From NCBI GenBank assembly GCA_046331565.1, contig JAXLQP010000007.1:186001-250000 (forward strand): a DNA stretch of 64,000 bases, written 5' to 3'. Under the pieces are notes generated by a model. It worked only from the letters and a program-made list of their open reading frames with translations. It was not told where the DNA came from and made no database searches. Below, one piece after another: positions 35,559 through 45,600 of this stretch. This DNA comes from DASRDU01 sp046331565. Lineage in GTDB: Bacteria; Acidobacteriota; Blastocatellia; RBC074. The translations under genes and the position numbers were made by a program. Numbering within the stretch: the stretch's first letter is position 1; the number at the start of each line of letters is the position of its first letter.

Positions 35559-37490
35559 ATGAGTACGACGGACAGAAATATCAGAAAAGCATTGTCGGCG
35601 CTACTGGCCGTTCTGCTCAGTCTGCCTGGACTGCTGCCGCCGGTTACCATTCAGGCCCAGATACTGCGGGATTTCAAAACGCGCAGTGCTGCCAGACCTC
35701 ACAAAATTGCCGCTGACCTGGATGAACGTGTCAGACAGGCGGGCGTCACGCTGAGTGCTGATGAAAACTGCCGCGTCATCATCAGACCGGATGACCTGGC
35801 GACTGAAACAGCAGTCATCAACAGAGTGGCTGCGCTGGGCGGGCGCTTCAATCAGTCGTGGCGCAACATCAGGCTGATGGCGGCTGAACTGCCGCTCGGT
35901 CGCCTGCGCGAGCTTGAAGCTGACAGCAGCGTGGCCTGGGTATCGCCTGATCGGGAAGTGCGCCCCACCGGCTTTATTGAAGTCACCACCGGCGCGGCAA
36001 AGGTTCGCAACCAGGCTGGCAGCGTGCCGCTCGACGGGCGCGGCATCGGCATCGCCGTTATTGACAGCGGCATTTACACCCGGCACAGCGCCTTTGCGCG
36101 CGACTCCGGCAGCAGCGTGATTGCCAGCCGCGATTTTACCGGAGAGAACCTCACCTTCGATGACCCTTACGGTCACGGTTCGCACGTGGCCACGCTGGCG
36201 GCGGGCGCGGCGGGTTTTGCCGGAGGCGCTTACACCGGCATTGCGCCGGGCGCAAACATCATCAACCTGCGGGTGCTGGATGAAAACGGAACCGGTCTGG
36301 CCAGCCGGATCATTGCCGCGCTGGACTGGTGCATCGCCAGTCGCGGCACTTACAACCTGCGCGTCATCAATCTCAGCCTCGGCACGGCAGCGGCTGAAAG
36401 TTACCGCACCGATCCGCTGTGTCTGGCCGTGCGCCGGGCTTACAACGCCGGAATGACAGTGGTCTGCGCTGCCGGAAATCTGGGCCGTGACGCTGCCGGT
36501 CAGAAAATTTATGGCGGCATCAACAGTCCGGGCATTGATCCGGCGGCGCTGACAGTGGGCGCCACCAACACGTTCGGCACGCTCGCGCGTTCTGATGACC
36601 GGGTGACGACTTACAGTTCACGCGGGCCGACGCGGGGTTATTACACCGACGCGAACGGCGTGAAGCATTACGACAACCTGCTCAAGCCCGACCTCGTGGC
36701 GCCCGGCAACCGCCTCATCGGCGCGCAATCCATAGATCAGAACGCGCCATCGCAGAACAACACACTGATCAGGCTGAACCCGCAACTCGACACCGGCTTT
36801 GTCGGCAGCAAGACCAGCCGGACGATGTATCTGAGCGGGACTTCGATGGCCGCGCCGGTCGTGTCCGGGGCCGCCGCGCTGCTGTGGCAGGCGAGTCCGA
36901 CGCTGACGCCGGGACTCGTCAAGGCGATTCTGATGTACACCGCGCAACCGCTCGCGGGCTTCAACACGCTGGAGCAGGGCGCGGGACTGCTCAACATTGA
37001 CGGGGCAGTGCGCGTCGCGCTGCTGGTGCGGGCCAGCCCTGCGCTGCTTGTCAACGGGGCCTCGCTGCTGAATGGATCGCTGCCCTTGTCGCAGGCCAGC
37101 GTGATCGCCGGTGAAACCTGCTGGTGGGGACAGGCAGTGATAACGAATTACTGCTTTCTGTATGGCAGCAACCTGATGCGGAACTGGCAGGGCATGTATG
37201 CGCCGGGCGTCGTGCTGGCTGATGCGACTTCGGTCGTCAACGGCACGCTGCAGCAGAATCCCGGCCTTGTGTCGAAGGGAGTTCTCAGCAGTTCAGGAGT
37301 GGTCGTGGCCGGTAGTCGGCTGATGTCAGACGGCGTGCTGATTGCCAGCGGCATTGTCTTTGCTGACGGGCTGACCTGGGCGAGCGGCATTGTGTTCGCT
37401 GATGGCCGGATGATTCAGGATTACTCGCTGCTGACTGATAACGTTTTGAATCCGCCACTCAGCCTGATCGGTGATCCGGCCAGGCCATAG
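35559..37490 (+). CDS. Secreted subtilisin-family (S8) serine peptidase
   Basis: 643 aa with a signal peptide (RKALSALLAVLLSLPGLLPPVTIQAQ). An I9-type inhibitory propeptide region spans about 40-140. The S8 catalytic triad is complete: Asp in GIAVIDSGIYTRH (near 168), His in DPYGHGSHVATLAAG (near 208) and Ser in SGTSMAAPVVSGAAAL (near 429); the oxyanion region INSPGIDPAALTVGATN is present. The C-terminal tail has degenerate repeats (LIASGIVFADGLTWASGIVFADGRM) that may be a surface-targeting or structural stalk. It is followed 13 bp later by a paralogous gene, so the two are probably cotranscribed and arose by tandem duplication. It is divergent from the sigma-54 activator gene. Substrate unknown. 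Confidence 0.95.
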   Translation: MSTTDRNIRKALSALLAVLLSLPGLLPPVTIQAQILRDFKTRSAARPHKIAADLDERVRQAGVTLSADENCRVIIRPDDLATETAVINRVAALGGRFNQSWRNIRLMAAELPLGRLRELEADSSVAWVSPDREVRPTGFIEVTTGAAKVRNQAGSVPLDGRGIGIAVIDSGIYTRHSAFARDSGSSVIASRDFTGENLTFDDPYGHGSHVATLAAGAAGFAGGAYTGIAPGANIINLRVLDENGTGLASRIIAALDWCIASRGTYNLRVINLSLGTAAAESYRTDPLCLAVRRAYNAGMTVVCAAGNLGRDAAGQKIYGGINSPGIDPAALTVGATNTFGTLARSDDRVTTYSSRGPTRGYYTDANGVKHYDNLLKPDLVAPGNRLIGAQSIDQNAPSQNNTLIRLNPQLDTGFVGSKTSRTMYLSGTSMAAPVVSGAAALLWQASPTLTPGLVKAILMYTAQPLAGFNTLEQGAGLLNIDGAVRVALLVRASPALLVNGASLLNGSLPLSQASVIAGETCWWGQAVITNYCFLYGSNLMRNWQGMYAPGVVLADATSVVNGTLQQNPGLVSKGVLSSSGVVVAGSRLMSDGVLIASGIVFADGLTWASGIVFADGRMIQDYSLLTDNVLNPPLSLIGDPARP

Positions 37491-37503
37491 GCAAAGGATG
37501 AAG

Positions 37504-39393
37504 ATGCAGATCAGGAATTATCAACGGAATCGTCAGGCGCTCGCGGTGTTGTTCGCGGTGCTGCTGCTGTTGCCTGCACTGCCCGGCCAGGCGCAGACGC
37601 TGCGTGACAAACGCAGGCCTGCGCGTGCGCCAAAGGTTGCGGCTGATCTGGCTGAACAGCTTGAGCAGGCGACCGGCAGCCAGGGCCGCGCGCAGCGCGT
37701 GATTGCACAGTTCAGTGATCTGGCGCCGCGCAGCGGGCGGGCCGCGAAACTGGCCCGGCTCAGCGCCCGCATCACGCAGTCGCACGATCATACCGGACTC
37801 GCGACGATTGAACTGCCCCTGGAAAGAGTGCGCGAACTGGCCGCCGATGATGACATCGTATACGTCAGCCCTGATCGGATCGTCACCGGCACGGGACACG
37901 TTGAAGAAACCACCGGAGCCGCGCTGGTGCGTGACCTGCCCGGTAATCAGCGGCTGGATGGCAGCGGCATCGGCATTGCCATCATTGACAGCGGCGTGGA
38001 CAAGACTCATCACCTGCTGGCCAGAACCGACAAAAACACCGGCGTGGTGCTTGAAGTGGATTTCACCAGCGGCAAAATCAGAGGCGATGTGTTCGGTCAC
38101 GGCACACACGTCGCCAGTCTGTCTTCAGGCGAAGCCGAGAAAGGGCCGCTCGCTTCAGGCCAGTACCGGGGCATCGCGCCGGGCGCAAACCTCGTCAGCC
38201 TGCGCGTGCTGGATGACAACGGCCAGGGATTTGTCAGCAGCGTTATTGCAGCCATTGACTGGTGCATCGCCAGGCGCAGCGATTACAACCTGCGCATCAT
38301 CAATCTGAGTCTCGGCACTCCGGCCAGAGACAGTTATCGTCGTGACCCGTTGTGCCTGGCGGCGCGGCGCGCTTATGACGCCGGAATTGTGGTCATCGCC
38401 GCCGCAGGCAATCTGGGCAAGGACAGGCAGGGCCGCAAAATTTACGGCGGCATTAATTCACCCGGCATTGATCCGTCGGTGATTACGGTGGGCGCGGCCA
38501 ATACTTTCAAAACCGACCAGCGTTCTGATGATGCGATTGCGACTTACAGTTCGCGCGGGCCGACGCGGGGTTATTACACCGACGCGAGCGGCGTGAAGCA
38601 TTACGACAATCTGCTCAAGCCCGACCTGGTTGCGCCCGGCAATCGCCTCATCGGCGCTTCTTCGCGGACGGTCAAGACCAACACACTGATTGCCGACAAT
38701 CCGCAGTTGCTCATTACCCGCAGCGGAAAGAGCGAAGATCGGGTGATGCAACTGAGTGGAACTTCAGCGGCGGCCCCATTGGTGAGCGGCACGGCGGCGC
38801 TGCTGTTGCAGGTTAATCCGACGCTGACGCCGGGGCTGGTCAAGGCGATTCTGATGTATGCCGCGCAACCAATTGAGGGCTTCAACCTGCTGGAACAGGG
38901 CGCGGGGCTGCTCAATGTCGAAGGCGCGGTGCGGCTGGCCTGTCTGATCAGTCCTGATGCAGCGCTGCGCAGCAACGGGCAGCCGATGCTGCGGGCGGCG
39001 CTGCCCGTGCCGCAGGCGAGCGTGATTGCCGGTGAAAGTTGTGACTGGAGTCAGCAGGTCATTACCAATTACTGCGTGCTGACGGGCGCGAACCTGATGA
39101 CTTACTGGCAGGGGATGTATTCGCGGCGCGTGCTGCTTGCTGATGCGACCGGCGTGGTGAGCGGCGCACTCAGGGCTTTGCCCGGCCTGACCTCTGACGG
39201 CGTGCTGCTCAATTCGGGCATCGTCTTTGCTGACGGCACGACGCTGGCCAGCGGCATCGTCTTCGCCGATGGCACGATCTATGCTGAGGGCATCGTCTTT
39301 GCCGATGGCCGGATGATCGGAGATTGCGCCAGCGCCTCGTGTGTCGCGCCTGACCCGGCCATCAGCCTGCTCGGCGACAATGAAACGCGGTGA
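37504..39393 (+). CDS. Secreted subtilisin-family (S8) serine peptidase, paralog
   Basis: About 629 aa. ATG 37504 is preferred because AAAGG lies 6 nt upstream; ATG 37498 directly abuts that sequence. A signal peptide (LAVLFAVLLLLPALPGQAQ) and propeptide precede the S8 domain. Triad: Asp in IAIIDSGVDKTHH (near 161), His in FGHGTHVASLSSG (near 201), Ser in LSGTSAAAPLVSGTAALL (near 420). The C-terminus has cleaner repeats than the upstream copy: SGIVFADGTTLASGIVFADG, then TIYAEGIVFADGRM. The catalytic domains of the two peptidases share most of their sequence, for example TYSSRGPTRGYYTDA and KHYDNLLKPDLVAPGNRLIG. A tandem duplication with diverged tails is the simplest reading. It probably acts outside the cell. 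Confidence 0.95.
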   Translation: MQIRNYQRNRQALAVLFAVLLLLPALPGQAQTLRDKRRPARAPKVAADLAEQLEQATGSQGRAQRVIAQFSDLAPRSGRAAKLARLSARITQSHDHTGLATIELPLERVRELAADDDIVYVSPDRIVTGTGHVEETTGAALVRDLPGNQRLDGSGIGIAIIDSGVDKTHHLLARTDKNTGVVLEVDFTSGKIRGDVFGHGTHVASLSSGEAEKGPLASGQYRGIAPGANLVSLRVLDDNGQGFVSSVIAAIDWCIARRSDYNLRIINLSLGTPARDSYRRDPLCLAARRAYDAGIVVIAAAGNLGKDRQGRKIYGGINSPGIDPSVITVGAANTFKTDQRSDDAIATYSSRGPTRGYYTDASGVKHYDNLLKPDLVAPGNRLIGASSRTVKTNTLIADNPQLLITRSGKSEDRVMQLSGTSAAAPLVSGTAALLLQVNPTLTPGLVKAILMYAAQPIEGFNLLEQGAGLLNVEGAVRLACLISPDAALRSNGQPMLRAALPVPQASVIAGESCDWSQQVITNYCVLTGANLMTYWQGMYSRRVLLADATGVVSGALRALPGLTSDGVLLNSGIVFADGTTLASGIVFADGTIYAEGIVFADGRMIGDCASASCVAPDPAISLLGDNETR

Positions 39394-39411
39394 ATTGAGC
39401 GCGTGAATGAT

Positions 39412-40104
39412 TTACTGAGAGGCTGCGAGAATGTCGCGCACCATTTTCAAATCCTGCCAGGCTTCGCGTTTCTTTTCGGGGACGCGCAGCAGGTAGGCGG
39501 GGTTGAAACTCGGCAGCAGCGCGATTTCCTGATCGTTGAGTCGCAGCGTGTAACTTTGGCCGCGCAGATCAGAGATCGTCTTTTTTGACCGCAGCAGCGT
39601 CTGTGCCGCCAGCGCGCCGAAGGCCAGAATCACACGCGGCTGCACGGCCAGAATCTGACGCAGCAGAATCGGGCGGCAATCCTCAATCTCCTCGACTGAA
39701 AAGTTTCGTTCGCCAGCCGGAATGCACTTGATGACATTGGCGATGTAAACCTCGTTGCGTGACAACCCGATGGCCGCGAGCATGCGCGTCAGCAGCAGCC
39801 CGGCCTGTCCCTGAAAAGGCTGTTCTGATTTGATGTCATCAACGCCCGGCCCTTCGCCAATCAGCATCAGTTCAGCTTTCGCCGGGCCGGTGCCGAAAAC
39901 AATCGGCATTCCCGGCTGGCAGACGCCGCACACGTGCGACTGGCGCAGGTCAGCGAGGATGCGATCAAGTGAATCATCGGGCGGAACGGCGATGGTTTCT
40001 GAGTGTTCGAGCGTTTCGGTGATGGAGAGATCAGCAAACAGCAGACCTTCCTGACCACTGCCTTTGTTGTCGCGGCGTCCGGGCATAATGGCATGGTGTA
40101 CCAC
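39412..40104 (-). CDS. Uracil-DNA glycosylase, family 4/5 type with Fe-S cluster
   Basis: A 230-aa DNA repair enzyme; the start may be GTG 40104 or ATG 40086, neither with a good ribosome site. Four Cys match the 4Fe-4S pattern of family 4/5 enzymes: C-G-V-C, then KC and C separated by 15 residues (KCIPAGERN, EEIEDCRPIL). Motif A is GEGPGVDD, where family 4 usually has GEAPG. The active-site loop reads PSFNPAYLLR where family 4 has HPA, so the usual His is Asn. The rest (FQGQAGLLLTRMLAAIG, VILAFGALAAQTLL) fits the fold. Expected role: removing uracil from DNA. The Asn could change substrate range or rate. It lies 17 bp after the diguanylate cyclase gene. Confidence 0.9.
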   Translation of the reverse strand: MVHHAIMPGRRDNKGSGQEGLLFADLSITETLEHSETIAVPPDDSLDRILADLRQSHVCGVCQPGMPIVFGTGPAKAELMLIGEGPGVDDIKSEQPFQGQAGLLLTRMLAAIGLSRNEVYIANVIKCIPAGERNFSVEEIEDCRPILLRQILAVQPRVILAFGALAAQTLLRSKKTISDLRGQSYTLRLNDQEIALLPSFNPAYLLRVPEKKREAWQDLKMVRDILAASQ

Positions 40105-40121
40105 ACTCAGCCCGGCGCAGG

Positions 40122-41972
40122 CTATTCCGAACCGGCGCGGCTGATCTGTGCGCCCCTGATGGCCATCAGGCTGCGCGAAGCCAGCTTGACACAGTTGCGC
40201 CCGCCGTCCTTGGCGCGATAGAGCGCAAAATCCGCCGATTTCAGCACGTCCTCGACCGTCTGGCCGTTGGTCGGGAACTCGGCAATGCCGATGCTCATTG
40301 TGACGCGCACGTCCTCGCCCTGTTGTGCGAACTGCGGAAACGACAGCGCGGCGACGGCGCGGCGCAATCTTTCAGCCAGCGTCTGCGCGGCTTTGGCCGT
40401 GCCGTTCATGACGACCGTGAATTCCTCGCCGCCGTAACGCGCAATAATTTCGCCCTCGCGCAATGAATTCTTGATGGTCGTCGCAAACTGGCGCAGCACA
40501 ATGTCACCGGCTTCGTGACCGTAACGGTCATTGAGGCGCTTGAAATGATCAATGTCGAGCATCATCACGCTGACCGGAAATTCCTGCCGCCGCGCCAGTC
40601 CGATCTGCTGTTTGATGTAATCGTCCAGATAGCGGCGATTGTAAACGCGGGTGTGTTCATCCATCAGCGTGCGGTCTTCGAGCGTTTTCATCAGCCGCAG
40701 ATTATTGATCGTCGGCGCTGCCTGATCCACGAGCGCCTTGACGAGGCGCTGGCGTTCAGTTGTCCAGTAATCGGTTTTCGGACTGGTGAGGTGCAGGGCG
40801 CCGATGGTTCGGCCACCTGCCGTGATCGGCACACAGAATGACGAACCGCGCTTCTGCATAAACCGGCAGTCGGTACACAACAGATCATCGCGCACGTCCT
40901 GCACGATCATTTCCCTGCCCGCGCGCACGACGCGACACAGCGGCAGATGCTGCCAGTCCGGCGCGGGCAGTTCAGCGTCCGTCGGCAGATCGCTGCCGTA
41001 ATCTTCGCGGCTGCCGCTGAGCGGGCTGAGCGAATTGACGATGGCCAGCGTGTTGTCTTCGTTGTGGCGGTTCAGAATGATGGCCTGGCTGAGTTCGAGC
41101 GAACGAACCTTGTGCAGCAGGGCGCGGTGAATCTCTTCCTCAGAAGCCGAAGTCTGCAGCAGCGCATTGAAATCATGCAGTTCGTCGAGTTCCTGGTTGC
41201 GCGTCAGAATCGCCTTTTCGCGTTCGGCAATGCAGTCCGCCATGCGATTGAAAGCCCGCGCCAGTTGCCCGATTTCATCGCTCGTGCGCTCTTCGACGCG
41301 CGGCGCCAGGTCGCCCAGCGTCAGCCGTTCAGCCGCGAGCATCATCTGATTGACCGGATCAACGATGCGCCGCACCAGCCGCTGACTGGCAATCACGGTA
41401 ATCGCAATCACGAACAGGCAGAGAATCGCCACATTCAGAATCAGCGTGTTGCTGAGTCCTTCGGTTTCATCACGATGTCTGCTGACGGTTCTGGTGTGCG
41501 CTGTTTCGATCTCTTCGACGGCTGCGCGAATCTCTTCAACGGCGCGGCGCAGATCATTACGACCAGCTTCGCCTGAACCGAGCAGCGTGCGCCAGCGGCT
41601 GATGTCAGTCTTGCGCCTGAGCTGCTCAAGGCGTCCCGCCTGCGCCTGATCATTGCCGAGCAGGTCGGTGAGCCGCGCGACTTCAGCCGCCAGTCCGTCC
41701 CGCGCCGTGAAATAAGGCAGCAGCGCCTGCGATTGTGCGGCGTCGCCGTGCAGCGCGGTTTCAAGTTCAGCGGTCAGTCGGCCAAGATTATTCAAATGTG
41801 CCGCTGCTTCCTGCGCGCGCTCGTTCCAGCGCAGGGCTTCATTAAGCGTCCTCAGCCCGCTGGCAAGCGAGACCGCGACAATCAGCAGCGCGCTCAGCAG
41901 CAGCACCGCACCCAGTGTAATTTTATTCCGGACATTAAGCATCCGGGCAGACCAGTCCAGTTTCCGTGGCAT
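40122..41972 (-). CDS. Membrane HAMP-GAF-GGDEF diguanylate cyclase
   Basis: 616 aa. TM1 lies at about 20-40 (ITLGAVLLLSALLIVAVSLA). A helical periplasmic sensor domain (about 41-170) follows, then TM2 (LNVAILCLFVIAITVIA), HAMP (about 195-265: VNQMMLAAERLTLGDLAPRV), a GAF domain (about 275-430, with the Cys pair CTDC) and a GGDEF domain. The active site is intact in GGEEF form (ARYGGEEFTVVM), with DIDHFKRLNDRYGHEAGD upstream. The product-inhibition site RxxD reads REGE, so feedback inhibition by c-di-GMP may be weakened. It should make c-di-GMP in response to an extracellular or GAF signal. It is placed upstream of the repair gene on the minus strand, though no functional link to it is evident. 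Confidence 0.95.
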   Translation of the reverse strand: MPRKLDWSARMLNVRNKITLGAVLLLSALLIVAVSLASGLRTLNEALRWNERAQEAAAHLNNLGRLTAELETALHGDAAQSQALLPYFTARDGLAAEVARLTDLLGNDQAQAGRLEQLRRKTDISRWRTLLGSGEAGRNDLRRAVEEIRAAVEEIETAHTRTVSRHRDETEGLSNTLILNVAILCLFVIAITVIASQRLVRRIVDPVNQMMLAAERLTLGDLAPRVEERTSDEIGQLARAFNRMADCIAEREKAILTRNQELDELHDFNALLQTSASEEEIHRALLHKVRSLELSQAIILNRHNEDNTLAIVNSLSPLSGSREDYGSDLPTDAELPAPDWQHLPLCRVVRAGREMIVQDVRDDLLCTDCRFMQKRGSSFCVPITAGGRTIGALHLTSPKTDYWTTERQRLVKALVDQAAPTINNLRLMKTLEDRTLMDEHTRVYNRRYLDDYIKQQIGLARRQEFPVSVMMLDIDHFKRLNDRYGHEAGDIVLRQFATTIKNSLREGEIIARYGGEEFTVVMNGTAKAAQTLAERLRRAVAALSFPQFAQQGEDVRVTMSIGIAEFPTNGQTVEDVLKSADFALYRAKDGGRNCVKLASRSLMAIRGAQISRAGSE

Positions 41973-42248
41973 TGCCGGTTAAAGATGGGGCTGGAATGTC
42001 AAAGCTGTTTGATTTCGGGGCGCTTGAGTCCGGCTTGTGAGGGGGCGACTCCAAACCTGCTTGTTACTGATGCAAGGCGATTGACCGGCTGTGAAGGGTG
42101 TTTCGCGTCGCATCCCGGAAGAGTTTTTTCGGTCAGTTGACGCCGGAAAATTGACACGGTTGGTGGCTCTTGTCAATCACTAAGTTGGGTGGTTTCTGCT
42201 GCCTGCCGGGAATTTAATTTCCTGATGTCGCAGCCGTGTCAGGCTGAT

Positions 42249-42256
<8 letters not shown>
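41973..42256. other. Intergenic region before the tRNA gene
   Basis: This 284-bp stretch is mostly without genes; only the last codons of the integrase enter at its right end. It contains an ATTGACA...TGTCAAT inverted pair near 42149-42177, but no hairpin with a U-tract. Nothing else is supported. Confidence 0.5.
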
Positions 42257-43571
<1,315 letters not shown>

Positions 43572-43619
43572 CTGCTGCTCCTTCCCTGGCAGCCGTCGCC
43601 CGAAAAGAGCGGTGGCAGT

Positions 43620-43889
43620 CTACGCCGAGCGCCGCCCGGCAGGGAACCGCACGACGCGAGTCTTCGCGTCGTCTTCGCCGTTGCCCCCGTAAACATAGTT
43701 TCGACAGAAAAGCGTCCAGTTGATTTCCAGACAGCGTGAGAAAGGAATGCGGCGAAAAGGCAGATAAGCGCGTCCTGCCTTCGCCTTCTCAATCCACTTG
43801 TAAACGGTGTGGAGCGACCTGTCGGTGCGCCGCGCCAGCTCCTGCGGCGTGATCCACTCGTCGCTCTGTTCCGGCATGGACTCTGGCAT
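43620..43889 (-). CDS. Excisionase-like small HTH protein
   Basis: 89 aa. A winged-helix/HTH_17-like segment reads WITPQELARRTDRSLHTVYKWIEKAKAG, followed by a basic tail. ATG 43889 has AAGGAG 9 nt upstream. It is transcribed toward the integrase, 48 bp away. Small HTH proteins in this position are usually recombination directionality factors that bend DNA at the attachment site during excision. That role is inferred from position and motif; a plain regulator is the alternative. The usual excisionase ends with a wing pattern such as G-R-x-W-R-I; here PFRRIPFSRCLEIN takes that place. Confidence 0.72.
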   Translation of the reverse strand: MPESMPEQSDEWITPQELARRTDRSLHTVYKWIEKAKAGRAYLPFRRIPFSRCLEINWTLFCRNYVYGGNGEDDAKTRVVRFPAGRRSA

Positions 43890-43949
43890 GCTCGTGGCTC
43901 CTTAAAACAGTGGCCGCTGGTGTTTCAGCACACCAGCGGTCAGTTTCCT

Positions 43950-44114
43950 TTATTCGTCCGTGACGCCGTCGGCTTCATCAATCGCCGGGATCAGTTCAGT
44001 GACGTGTGACTGGAACGGCCCGTACTGCATCAGCCGCAGCGACTCGCGGCACAACGCCAGCAGGCACGGCGCGAGCGTCAGCACGAGCGCGCCCGGTTGA
44101 TTGACTGCTGCCAT
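43950..44114 (-). CDS. Small element-encoded protein, unknown
   Basis: 54 aa starting MAAVNQPGALVLTLAPCLLALC at ATG 44114, chosen because GGGAGGA lies 8 nt upstream; a longer frame starting 69 bp earlier lacks such a site. The N-terminal half is hydrophobic and could be a weak membrane segment, and the C-terminal half is acidic (ELIPAIDEADGVTDE). It sits just upstream of the excisionase-like gene on the same strand. I recognise no family. Confidence 0.55.
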   Translation of the reverse strand: MAAVNQPGALVLTLAPCLLALCRESLRLMQYGPFQSHVTELIPAIDEADGVTDE

Positions 44115-44183
44115 ACGGTTATCCTCCCACTGGGGACAAACAGGATCAGGCGCTTCCGCTATAGTGGCGGCGACGACGGACAC

Positions 44184-44519
44184 TCCGTTGTTGATATTTC
44201 CGGGGCCGCGTTCTCTCCGTGCAAGGAAGGGGAACGCGGCCTTTCGTGTTTATGAAATCGGGAAATCCTCAGCCGTCCGATAGCAAGGGGGCGCGGCACG
44301 TCGCAGCGGGCGCGGGGCTGCGCGGTGCAAACGGAAGGGAACGATCCGTTCACAGTTCCGCCGCACCTGACCACAGCACAGTCGCCCGGTCGCCACTCGC
44401 CACAGTTGCTCCGGTCACGAATTAATTCCCGCACTATCTCTGCGCCGACAGCGCGAATCGTTCTATCTGACCGAAGGGTAAACACACTTCGCCCTTCCAC
44501 CCGAACCCCTTCGGGATGA
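44184..44519. other. 336-bp stretch without a supported gene
   Basis: It contains a hairpin near 44200-44245 (GGCCGCGTT ... AACGCGGCC, followed by TTTCGTGTTT on the plus strand). A second small hairpin lies at 44500-44515 (CCCGAA-CCCC-TTCGGG), just beyond the end of the ribbon-helix-helix gene, but it lacks a U-run. Reading frames on both strands are low-complexity and lack ribosome sites. Confidence 0.5.
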
Positions 44520-44705
44520 TCAGGCAGCGCGCTGTTCCTCACTTGACTCGAACTTTTTTTCGATTTCTTCGAGCTTTTCGATTACTGCCTCTCGTGCGAT
44601 CTGCGATGCTGAACGATCAAGTCTCGCCGACGCCCGCATGATTCTCTTGTGAGAAACAGCATCAATCTTGATGAACAGTACTTTGTCCTTTTTGGGTCGC
44701 TTCAT
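44520..44705 (-). CDS. Ribbon-helix-helix (CopG-like) protein
   Basis: 61 aa from ATG 44705 (MKRPKKDKVLFIKIDAVSHK), with AGGAG 6 nt upstream. A beta strand (VLFIKIDAVSHKRIMRAS) and two helices (DRSASQIAREAVIEKLEEIEKKF) form the CopG/Arc/MetJ fold. It is divergent from another RHH gene, and the shared 119-bp gap carries an inverted repeat. It probably binds DNA as a dimer and may regulate its own and the divergent promoter. No toxin partner is adjacent. Confidence 0.72.
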   Translation of the reverse strand: MKRPKKDKVLFIKIDAVSHKRIMRASARLDRSASQIAREAVIEKLEEIEKKFESSEEQRAA

Positions 44706-44728
44706 ATAGCTCCTGAGTAGCAAAAGTC

Positions 44729-44758
44729 TAGACCTGAGCATGATTGCACAAAGGTCTA
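44729..44758. promoter_or_regulatory. Inverted repeat in the divergent RHH promoter region
   Basis: TAGACCT (44729-44735) and AGGTCTA (44752-44758) are inverted copies with centres 23 bp apart, about two helical turns. They lie between two divergent ribbon-helix-helix genes. This is a likely operator for one of the two RHH proteins, inferred from position. Confidence 0.55.
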
Positions 44759-44824
44759 TACCCGGTCAAGCTGAATTTATTACCTAAGCTAGTTACACAA
44801 TTGGGTGAGATTTATCTTTCTGGT

Positions 44825-45088
44825 ATGGCGAGAGTCAGAACGAAACTGGTGACAGTCAGAATTGCTGAGACAACACTGCTCGAATTCAAGGCAGCAGCGG
44901 AATTACGTGGTGCTGGAATGTCTGGATTACTCCACCAATATATAGTCAAAACAATTCGTGAGGAGAAGGAACGCTCGCCTGAACAGTTTGAGCGAAAGAT
45001 TGCTGAAATTCTCGCTAAAGAAGAAAAAGAATCACCCACTATAACGCTTGCTGAATCCACTTCCACCAAACGGCGCAAGGCTTCCTGA
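44825..45088 (+). CDS. Ribbon-helix-helix-like protein with acidic/basic tail
   Basis: 87 aa beginning MARVRTKLVTVRIAETTLLEF at ATG 44825. The N-terminal strand LVTVRIAETTLLEFKAAAEL and helices with GAGMSGLLHQYIVKTIREEK fit an RHH dimer fold. The tail is a charged helix (RSPEQFERKIAEILAKEEKE) followed by a Lys/Arg-rich end (TKRRKAS). An in-frame ATG 81 bp upstream has no better ribosome site. It is divergent from the CopG-like gene. Likely DNA-binding; its target is unknown. The local GC content is visibly lower than in the host region, which fits a transferred element. Confidence 0.62.
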   Translation: MARVRTKLVTVRIAETTLLEFKAAAELRGAGMSGLLHQYIVKTIREEKERSPEQFERKIAEILAKEEKESPTITLAESTSTKRRKAS

Positions 45089-45231
45089 AGGCAGACCACG
45101 AACAGCCCGCTGTCATCAGTCTTGCTGACTGGCGACGAAGGAAAAGCGGGAAGGGCAGGGATGAAGCTGAGTCAAGCTGTCACTGGCATGTGCGAAAAAC
45201 CGAAAAAGGTTTCGGAGAAACAGGCGAGATA

Positions 45232-45441
45232 ATGAAGACGCACGATCTTTACGACTCATATGAGAAGTTCAGGGAGGCGCAGAAAAATGGTAATAATCGG
45301 GAAGCACTCGATCTCGCCTTGTTTTTGATGAATGCCATTTACCTGATCAATGCCGGATGGGAGGGAGATGATGAACTGGAGACTGGCTGGCGGCAGATGG
45401 TGCATCAGGAAGTGGCAGATTTTCTCAGGGGAAAAGTGTAA
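45232..45441 (+). CDS. Small hypothetical protein
   Basis: 69 aa, MKTHDLYDSYEKFREAQKNG to VHQEVADFLRGKV, from ATG 45232 with GGCGAG a few bases upstream. It is predicted all-helical and soluble, with one Trp-rich stretch (GWEGDDELETGWRQM). No known motif. Plausible because of codon use and position among other small element genes. Confidence 0.5.
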   Translation: MKTHDLYDSYEKFREAQKNGNNREALDLALFLMNAIYLINAGWEGDDELETGWRQMVHQEVADFLRGKV

Positions 45442-45600
45442 TCTGGTTCGCCGGAATCGGAGATGTACTAACCCGCTGCATTTCACAGAGTCAGTCAGGG
45501 CGCAGCAGATCGCCCGAACACTACTACCGCAATCAAAGCCGACGCGAAGATTCAGACACACAAATCACGAAATCATTTCCACAGCCCCCGGAGGAAGTGA

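Noticed and set aside
44159..44542. Overlapping frames in the non-coding stretch
   Set aside because: Arg/Ser-rich low-complexity translations on both strands without ribosome sites.
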